Below are positions 57,001 through 64,000 of a DNA stretch of 64,000 nucleotides, in pieces (the stretch's first letter is position 1; every line of letters begins with the position of its first letter). The position numbers and the translations under genes were made by a program. The notes beneath the pieces were generated by a model. The model saw nothing but the letters and a program-made list of their open reading frames with translations, did not search any database and was not told the origin of the DNA. This stretch comes from Nematostella vectensis (taxonomy: Eukaryota; Cnidaria; Anthozoa; Actiniaria; Edwardsiidae), in NCBI RefSeq assembly GCF_932526225.1, contig NC_064047.1, positions 8,545,994 through 8,609,993 of the forward strand. The letters run 5' to 3'.

Positions 57001-58260
57001 GTTCAGATCAACACGAGTAGTACTGTCAAGTCTACGGGCAGTGCTTTAAATACTAGCGCGGATCATAGTGCCATCGTTACCAAAGAAAATGAGTCTAAAA
57101 GCAACTTCGATCGAGCGAAGGAGAAAAACGATGGGCCGAGTAGAGGAGCAGTTAAGCCAGTATTAGGAACAATCATGATAGCAAGTAAAACTAGGCATCT
57201 AGTGAGTAAGGGAAAAACAAAAGCTAGTAACAAAAGACCAGTGATGAGTGGAGAAAGACCAACAGCGAGTGGCTTTAAGCCAAAAGTGAACAATGATAAG
57301 CCTCGAACGAAAGAGGAAAAGCGAGTGGCGATTCAGGAAAAAGGAGTAGCGAGTGGAGAAACACAAGTAGCGAGTGGAAGTAGTGACTTCGGTCCAGTCA
57401 TGACCTTTACAGATGATGATGACTCACCAAGCGAGCAACAAGAAGAGCAACAAAAAAGTTCCGACACTCGGAAGCTAATCGATAGCGATTCGGATAAAAG
57501 CAAACTTCACCCGTTTGCAGGAGACGCTGATATTTCGAGAACATTCGGGGCTCCACCGGAAATATCAGAAATGTTCGGGAGTCATCATCAACCGAGAATT
57601 CAGGATTCTCGTTTTACATTCGGCAATAATCTGAACAAAGGGCGACAGGATTCCGACGAGTTGGCGAAGTTAGAGCGAGACAATTATAGACTTGTTGACA
57701 ATGACGATCGTTCCACTCGGCAAAACCTTGAGTTGACTTCTCTCGATGATGAGCGACTCGAGCCGAACAATGATCGATTTTATACAGAGAAATACCGTGG
57801 TGATATAGAGAACGAAGACGGTACGATTCATGATCGATTTGGTTCGGACGAGGATAGTGATAGTCGAGAAAACCTTAAGGCGCTTCAGGTTGCTCTCAAA
57901 GATGAGATCGACAAAATCGCTAGGACGACGGAGCAGGACGGACAGAGTGATGTCATCCTTCGACGAGTACAACAAGACGTAAAAACAGGAGACGTGCAGG
58001 ACTTGGAAAAACTGGAACTGGAAATCCGCAAGAAAATCAGGGGCTTCGGAACGGAGCGGAGTGGACAGGATAAAGACAATGGAATGATTGATGATCCCGA
58101 CGAGGGCCATCTCGACATCAGAAAAAGAAGTTTGGACGAGGAGACAGGAAAACAGACAGGAAAACAGCAAGCTTATATTGGGAGGAAGAAGTCGAAATTC
58201 GGGGATAGGAACTCTGGACTGCTGAAATCGTGGAGTCTTGTTCTTTACGGAACTGGATAG
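45099..58260 (+). CDS. Giant proprotein convertase 3 (furin/kexin family), 13 exons, 2223 aa
   Basis: Exons: 45099-45290, 46230-46334, 46581-46727, 47187-47295, 47561-47598, 48094-48167, 48525-48613, 49073-49245, 50195-50416, 50890-50990, 51650-51871, 52423-52639, 53278-58260; all GT-AG and in frame. Signal peptide ([14 protein letters not shown]), prodomain ([23 protein letters not shown]) with two candidate activation sites, RSKR/H and RRIRR/D. Catalytic Asp183 (VLDDG), His223 (HGTKCAG), Asn324 (WATGNGG), Ser400 (GTSSAAP). The P domain is split: [20 protein letters not shown] starts the last exon, and the closing strand [10 protein letters not shown] is the protein's C-terminus about 1620 residues later. 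The insert is encoded by one 4983-base exon and looks disordered. It has a Lys/His-rich part with an [10 protein letters not shown] core (53820-53955), long Asp/Glu/Ser/Asn-rich stretches and Pro/Thr-rich stretches. No transmembrane segment. Furin-type enzymes are about 750-800 residues, so this is exceptional. Confidence 0.88.
48143..48410 (+). repeat. Donor-spanning minisatellite with CACGTGAC, exon 6 end of convertase 3
   Basis: Five to six copies of CACGTGACGACAACTCACAG followed by AACAGGTAATCAACAAG (spacing 46-49 bp at first, shorter later). The first is the end of exon 6 with its donor GTAATC. The first three copies keep AG/GT; later copies decay. Each unit also carries the E-box palindrome CACGTG. 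Confidence 0.92.
49471..49737. mobile_element. AAGGTAATTCCC MITE, solo copy
   Basis: Inverted ends AAGGTAATTCCCTTGAA and TTCAAGGGAATTACCTT; interior (CCTTCTGCGCATAGTGGCGC, TACCCCCATTTTTTATTAC) matches the element nested at 26619-27275 in the opposite orientation. 267 bp, no coding capacity, in intron 8 of convertase 3. Confidence 0.8.
50430..50815 (+). repeat. (GGTGAT)n microsatellite filling intron 9 of convertase 3
   Basis: About 385 bp of GGTGAT hexamers, interrupted by GATGCTGATGGTGGTTGTG near 50600, begins about 14 bp after the exon 9 donor and makes up most of the 473-bp intron. Long Gly-Asp, Met-Val and Thr-Ile frames here are artefacts of the repeat. Confidence 0.97.
51050..51140 (+). 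repeat. Three-copy CCTTTCAGACACGACG repeat
   Basis: Copies at about 51048, 51077 and 51106 with CTACTGCCTTTCAG, each resembling a splice acceptor. In intron 10 of convertase 3. Confidence 0.8.
51292..51510 (+). repeat. Dispersed repeat family, copy 2
   Basis: Same ordered blocks as 39816-40106, with the same orientation. In intron 10 of convertase 3. Confidence 0.7.
51548..51680 (+). repeat. Acceptor-anchored duplication, exon 11 start of convertase 3
   Basis: CTGTAG/CCCTAGCCTGACAGCGTGACG at about 51538-51565 and CTGCAG/TCCTAGCCTGACTTGGCGTGACG at the true acceptor (51644-51671) are copies. TATCTCGGAAATGACGTCAC and TATCCCGGAAATTACGTCAT lie between. The duplication includes the AG and the first coding bases. 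Confidence 0.75.
51851..52255 (+). repeat. 48-bp donor-spanning minisatellite, exon 11 end of convertase 3
   Basis: About eight copies of GCTAGACATAATGTCACAAG / GTAAGGGATGGTAGATGATG plus GACATTTA. The first copy is the last 21 bases of exon 11 and its donor. Most copies keep AAG/GTAAGG, so many equivalent donors lie in tandem. Confidence 0.95.
53090..53290 (+). repeat. Acceptor-anchored repeats before the giant last exon of convertase 3
   Basis: The acceptor region TTTTGTAG/GACTGGGTGTTCATGACA with TTCACTGCT has diverged copies upstream: TGGTAGGTGTTCCCGACAGT near 53115, ATTGTAGTCCTG..TTCACTGCTTT near 53165 and TTGGTAGAGCCGGATTTGCA near 53220. CTAAATCTTC-type pyrimidine tracts lie between them. 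Confidence 0.7.
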
Positions 58261-61200
58261 ATGATGTTTTTAGATGACACCTTTTATATAGAGAAAACAG
58301 TATTTACATAGTGAGATCTTTTCAGGCAATGGGATTTTTTTAGATCATTTTTATACAAGAAATACAACAAATAAATTTGAATGTTGTTATTCAAATGATT
58401 TTACTTTTTCTTTTGCTGTGGCATGGCTCAGGATTTGAGGACAACTTGATTACCCGGGGGGGGGGGGGGGGGTGGTTTGGGGGGACTACCATTAAAACAG
58501 ACGGGGTTGATTGTCGGCAAGCAGCAAGCATAATTTTATAACCTCAAAAGATAGGACGATAACCCCCGTCTTCCTTTATGAAGAGTCCTTTCCTTGCCAG
58601 GCTCGAGTAATACCAAGGCGCAATATGTTGGTCAAGGTTTTCCTAAAAAAAGCTTGAGGGCATGACGCGCGTTGCCCAGGATCGGCCGAGGGGGGGGGGG
58701 TTATATCAAGAAAATTTAGCCAAAAATTGTCGTTTTTGCCAAACGCGGTCACTTCCATATAAGGAAACTAACATATTCCTTATTTGGAAAAACTGCATGA
58801 TTCTTGTCATTTTTAAGGTTGCCGTACCGCAGGTGCTTCGTAAACATTATGACTTGTAATTAGAAGAAAAAAACAGTGACTGTGACCATCTTTGGTCAAT
58901 GGAGAAAGTATCTGAAATGAAACTAAGAGTCCTCGGTACCAGTCCCTCAAAACGACAACGTTTTCTTCATATGGCGCAGTCAAAGGTACCACATGGAAAA
59001 AGCATAGCATGCACACCCCCCTTTTTACGCGCCCCAAAGGCACCTACGTCAGGAACACTCAAGTGTTGCGTTTGTATGCCGGTTATAGGTTCAATTTGTT
59101 TTTGATCATATTTTTTAACTCGTACGCTTGTTGTGCCTTCTTTGTCATTAACTATGATCGGCAAAATGTGTTTTCGCCAAAAACTATCGCTAAATTGATC
59201 ATCTAATGTGGCATCGATGTTGATTGATGGTTTGGGGTAATTGAGGGCATGGGGTAACAGAGAGAACTTGAGTTGCACCACTTTAATTTTGCCCGAAATT
59301 ACCGATGGAAGTAATAAATTATTTTTGACCATGGCCTTGTTAGCAACAAGGCCTAAGACTGTCAAATACAAAAAGAGGGCAAGCAATTTGCATATCTTTA
59401 GAAATCGCTTTATTGTGCTTTTTTCTTTAGTAAATTAGTCTCTTGTTCTTTGGGACTGCGCCAAGGAAAAACGATAAAACATGTAGAAACCATAGCGGGT
59501 CCTTTCATCTTGTGCGAAGGTTAAAAATTATAGGTAAGTAATCAGGCTATACTTAACAGATGAGTAACATTTAAGAGAGAGAAAGTTGTTTTCATTTTTT
59601 AATGTTTTTGTCTTAATATTTGCTTTGCCAGGTGATAAAGTTAAATAATATGTGTTTACTTAATAGAGTAATCCTACAAGAAGTAACATGGCCAATCTTT
59701 TGCTGAATGTTAGTAGAGAATTAAGACAACTACTTGATAAAATGTCTGAACGGAGTACTTTGAAAACTTGAACGATAGTAATATTAAAAAGTATTGAATT
59801 TTTTTCCGATTTTAGTGCTTAGCGAAAAGCCAACCTCGGCTAGCAGAAAAGTTATATTCTCTTGGAAAAATAGGTTAAAAAGAAAAGGATGGTTTTCAAA
59901 CGTATCCTATACCATGTGTTTGGTGACCAGAAACCTCTGGCAGGAATCTTGACTTTGATTAGGTAGAGTAAAGAATTTGCAAATCCTTGAAAATCTTCTC
60001 AAGCCAAGTTCTTAAGTTTTTGGTGTTTGGTTATTTTTGTACCATTTTAGTCTGATCGGGTTTTTTTTATTGTTGTTTTCTTATCTGTCCATCTTTTCCA
60101 TCTATCGCTTATCAACGTTTGTAGAACAACGAAAAGTTTGATTAAGCTAGATTGCTACTAAACTGGATAAAATTGTTGTTTTGGAAAAGGACTTTAAGTG
60201 CCATATAAAGCAGTTTGTTTTTGTAGGATCCCCATCGATGCCGTTGAGAGGGAAAGATGTTTAAGAGTCGCACTTCACCCTTACACTAAAATATGAGGGT
60301 AGAATTACGTTTAATTAGTTTTCGATGATTTGGATGCTTCGATAATATAAAAAAAAACTTGAAAAATCTCAAAAAGAAAACCTTTGTTTATCCTTGTTTA
60401 TCACGGGGTTGACAATTTGTATCACGAGCAGGTTTTCTCTGCTCGATATACTTTATCGCTCTCAGTTTAGTTGCTTCTATATCTTTCACGACACTCTTTT
60501 AAGTTTGTTTAAATATGGTTTACATTTATCCATATTTCCCCGTAGAGATTTGGTTGACATATATGCACCCCAAAACTGTCTATTCGCATACCATACTAAA
60601 CGGGGCCACATTAACATTCTCCTTTACTAATATAATGATTAAATTTCTAACAACAAAGCAAGAAAAAGTAATGTTAAACAAGCAGCTACATTCACGGGCC
60701 AACGGTTGACCTCTTGCTTACGAAAACGTTTGCGTTTTTATACAGAGACCAATCAAAATCGTTAGAAAACCCAACAAACCCCTTTATTGATTTTTTAGCG
60801 ATTTCTTTAAAGGTGTTTTATTTAATACTTAGTGTGCACTTTACATGCGCCACACCTGGTCTAATACTGTCGGACATGTGTTCGTACCGAGGTACTATAT
60901 AAATAAATGAATCCGCGCGTTTATATTATTATCATTATTATTTGTAATTTTAGTGAAAAAAAAAACCACAACTTGTCTTCCTGCTTAGACATAGATGTAC
61001 AGGTAAATTAGCCATAATATTTTTAAAATGCTTTAGGTTACCATGCATAAATACACGGGGAAATTACTTTTCTTTGTAATTAATTGAAAAGGGGTTGATT
61101 AATTGTGAGGAAGTAAATTCTTTTGAAAATGCTACTATTGAAATTAGTTTAGCGTTCATTTATATGAGCTGTAGATTAAAAGTGGCACCTTTCAAATAAT

Positions 61201-61626
61201 GAACAAAAAGTAAAGAAGTAAAGAGCTGTTCGGTGAGTTTTAGTTGTGAATACTTGTCAACAAAGATGCTGATACAAAAATGTTTTTAATATTCTCATTA
61301 AAACAATTTTTCTTCCTTAGCAGTCAAGTACACACGAAATCAGAAAGTTGAATCGTAGTTCAAAGCAAATGGCTACTCAAAAACAAGTGGCTATACCTTC
61401 AAGTAAATGACAAAGCACTTTTAAGCGCGCAAGTGCAGCAAGAGAATCTAGTAAAACCCGCATAAAAGCATACTTAGCTAGTAATAAGCACTTGAGAAGA
61501 TGAAAATGCACTCGAAAGCAAGTAAATAATCCTCCAAGGAAAGCTCTTGTTACATCAAGAGAAACAAGTGAAAGCCGCAAAGAAATTCACCTTAGCAAGT
61601 AAGAAACACTAAAGACAATAACCACA
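58261..61626. other. Intergenic between convertase 3 and the GPCR gene
   Basis: Starts with the presumed short 3' UTR of convertase 3, then a G-run (58457-58473), a perfect palindrome GGCCTTGTT-AGC-AACAAGGCC (59332-59352) and AT-rich DNA. No gene recognised. The part just before 61627 is A-rich with AAGCAAGTAA-like repeats and should be the 5' UTR or promoter of the GPCR. Confidence 0.6.
58370..58375 (+). promoter_or_regulatory. Candidate poly(A) signal of convertase 3
   Basis: AATAAA about 110 bases after the TAG stop, in AT-rich sequence. Confidence 0.6.
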
Positions 61627-64000
61627 ATGAATGATACAAGACTATGTCCAGATTATTTGCAAAAGTACTTTGCTGAACAATATGACCCAGCAAGCTGGTT
61701 GACCCGAGCCGAATACGTCAACCTGATTATAAACACCCTATCCACCGTACCTGCCATCTTCTTGAACCTTCTGGTGATAGCAGCCACTCTTCGCTCCGAC
61801 ACCCTGCGGTCACCATCCTTCCTGCTCATCTGCAGTATGGCGGTCAGTGATTTCTTGGTCGGTGTGTTGCTTCAGCCGAGGTTTACGGTGCTCAGGGTGG
61901 CGGAGATCACCGTAGACTTGGATCTGTACTGCCGCGCTGCGCAGTTGCATTTCGTTATAAACGTTTTTATGCTGGCATCTTTGTTAACGGCAATGCTGAT
62001 AAGCGTGGATCGATATCTCGCGTTGCACAAAGGAAAAAGGTGGGTAATTCAGTACATTACGCCAACATTAGTATTATAGAAGCGGCAAAGTCACCAGTTT
62101 ACTTTCTTTTACTGGAAAACGCGAATTTTCAAACGCGAATTTTCAAAATTGTAAAAGCTTTGTGTCTATGTGTCGACTGATTGCCCCGTTAATCTCAAAC
62201 CCCCAGAAGAGCGACTGTTTGAGTAAGTGGAGACCTTTTATTATCCAAGTAAAACTCACTAAAATGACTTTGCCAAAGTTAAAGTCAGTATCATTCCCAG
62301 AAATGCGTAATAGTGCACATACAGTGTCAAAATGGCTGCCATTTATTATAAGGAAATGTGGGGAGACATCACAATTTATCAAATTTTCTCGTTTTAGAGA
62401 TTTTGGGCTCACGATGCAGGACTCGAAAAAAAAACCTTGCCATTCAAGTGATACACTTTCAGTTCAAACGATGCCAGAAAAAGCCCTATGATTGTTCCTT
62501 GGACATTGCACTTTTGTTCGCTTGAGAGCATACAATCCTTTATACATTCTCTGTAATTTCATTGAAATCGGCATAAAAGTAGTCGTTTAAAAGGTAGAAC
62601 TGTTTGCCGCATCACAGGTGCAGGACTCGAAATTGGTAAATCGACTATCCTTCCATCAAATTGGCCAATAAAATAGGCAGTAGCGCCTTCCAATCTTGTT
62701 CCCGAAGAAATAACATTTGATGTAGTTATGCCTAGTTCAGGAACCATTATTGTTGTCTTTAAGATACAGACAGAAGCAAGGAAAACGGTGCGCTCCGCAA
62801 GAACAACTTCTCTCCGTTCGTCCGTTCTCCATTTTGTTTTTAAACGGCCCCACGGCTTTCTGGGATAGACACAGGGGAACCATAAAGCCTTTCTAAAATA
62901 ATTTTTTTTTTAATTTGCGCATATAATGTTTTCCAACCTCAGAAAGACTGCCGCACTTCCATTATCATTGGACGTATAAAATCAGAGATGCCCCTTGCAC
63001 GTTTAAATACCGCTAATACTACTTTTATTTGGAATTTTAGTCAACCTGACTAAAAACGTCTAGCGTAACAACAAAAGGGAAGCCCCTGTGCTGGCCGGAA
63101 CCTCGTTTTTATTTGTGATACCGCTGTTATTCCTCGCGGGCTTAGCAAAATGTGAGCCCAGAGAAACCGCTGGCTAATGTCCCTTATTTCTGGGAATGTC
63201 ATTTTTTCTAGCTGACTGTGGTTAAGGGGGTTTTCCAGCTAACAGAGTTTTAATAAATAAGGTTTTTGAGAGCCGAGTTAGATTGCTACCGGGGTTTACA
63301 AGTTACAATCTTTGCGTTATCGGGGTGGCATACCAGGCCTAATTTCCTTTTTCCTTTACCACAGGTATACCGCTATCGTGACTCGAGGCCGTACAATTAG
63401 AGCCCTCGTAATGGCTTGGATTATTTCCATTTGCTTTGGGGCAATTGTCCCTGTTGTGTCTATCTTCCTATCCGTGGTGTTCTTAGCTTGTTTTGGCTTC
63501 ATTCTGGTGGTGGTCATCATCTTTTGTTATATAATGTGCTGCTATACTCTACGTCAGCATCGCTACCGACTCAAAGCCATTCACAAAAGCAAAGCATATG
63601 TTTTTTCTAGCAACAACACTCGGTCAAACAGCAACAAGAAGCACAGAGGGCGGTCTGACTGTAGCAAAGAAGCTGTTTCCGTCGTGCATCGTCAAGTCAA
63701 GAAGAACATCTTGGAAAACCAGCCCAATCAAGGAAGAAATGTTATTGAAAGCCAGCAAAGCCTAAGCAAGAAGACAAATTATTTCATCGCACCAACCAAC
63801 AGCAACCAGACAATGCTTCCCAAGCATGCAGACCTTCGGGATCAGCTACTTTATTGTCGTAACCAACAAAGCCTTGTCAATGTCTCAATCCATGACAACC
63901 ATCTCAACCCATCAAGCTACGATAACCATTCATGTCTAGCCAACCAGTCAAGCCTTAGTGATAACCAGTCAAGCCATGGTGGCAACCATTCAAGCCTTGT
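61627..64000 (+). CDS. Class A (rhodopsin-like) GPCR, 5' part; continues past the window
   Basis: Exon 1 is 61627-62039 (donor GTGGGT), exon 2 is 63365 to the window end (acceptor CCACAG); joining gives R138 and an unbroken frame of about 349 residues. The N-terminus has an N-glycosylation site (NDT). TM1 about 31-55 (FLNLLVIAA, Asn47), TM2 about 64-88 (SMAVSDFLVG, Asp75), Cys102 before TM3, TM3 about 105-127 ending in SVDRYLAL, the DRY motif. TM4 (about 151-172) and TM5 (about 173-199) follow each other almost without an extracellular loop 2, as is known for melanocortin-type receptors. After TM5 comes a cytoplasmic loop of more than 150 residues, basic at first and then Asn/Ser/His-rich with NQSSL/NHSSL repeats. 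TM6, TM7 and the tail are not in the window. Ligand unknown. Confidence 0.88.
62081..62110 (+). repeat. TIR-like fragment related to the TTAA MITE
   Basis: AGCGGCAAAGTCACCAGTTT followed by ACTTTC resembles the left end of the element at 13537. No matching right end was found in the GPCR intron, so this is a fragment or a diverged copy. Confidence 0.45.

Noticed and set aside
1-64000. CRISPR array, bacterial operons or phage genes.
   Set aside because: The spliced gene structure, AATAAA signals and SINE/MITE content are eukaryotic; the repeats are contiguous units without unique spacers.

Overview
The window looks like nuclear DNA of a cnidarian, most likely an anthozoan (sea anemone or coral). 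The reasons are split genes with GT-AG introns, many small non-autonomous transposons and minisatellites, a galaxin-type di-cysteine repeat protein, and a class A GPCR with a very long third cytoplasmic loop. The species assignment is inference. All five recognisable genes or gene parts lie on the + strand.

Layout. (1) 1-10842 is one uninterrupted reading frame made of about 62 tandem 174-bp (58-residue) units with four Cys-Cys pairs each. It is the 3' part of a giant galaxin-like gene whose start lies left of the window. Degraded, stop-containing units continue to about 11150. (2) 11.17-16.98 kb is intergenic, with one clear TTAA-flanked MITE and simple repeats. (3) 16984-58260 holds three head-to-tail paralogous proprotein convertases (kexin/furin-type S8 proteases), reconstructed exon by exon as 850, 860 and 2223 residues. 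All three keep the Asp/His/Asn/Ser catalytic set. In all three, the last beta-strand of the P domain is separated from the rest by a long, low-complexity acidic insert (about 240, 220 and 1620 residues). (4) 61627-64000 is the 5' part of a rhodopsin-class GPCR that runs off the right edge.

The most unusual pattern is inside the convertase genes. At least a dozen introns carry minisatellites or tandem duplications whose unit includes the adjoining exon edge together with its splice donor or acceptor; one more spans a stop codon. Such copies occur in all three paralogues with unrelated unit sequences and lengths (43 to about 130 bp). This suggests a local mechanism that repeatedly duplicates splice junctions. 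The three paralogues also differ in intron positions.

How the genes might work together: convertases cleave secretory precursors after paired basic residues. The neighbouring galaxin-like protein has an Arg-Arg pair every 29 residues, so a protease-substrate relationship is conceivable, but nothing in the sequence proves it.
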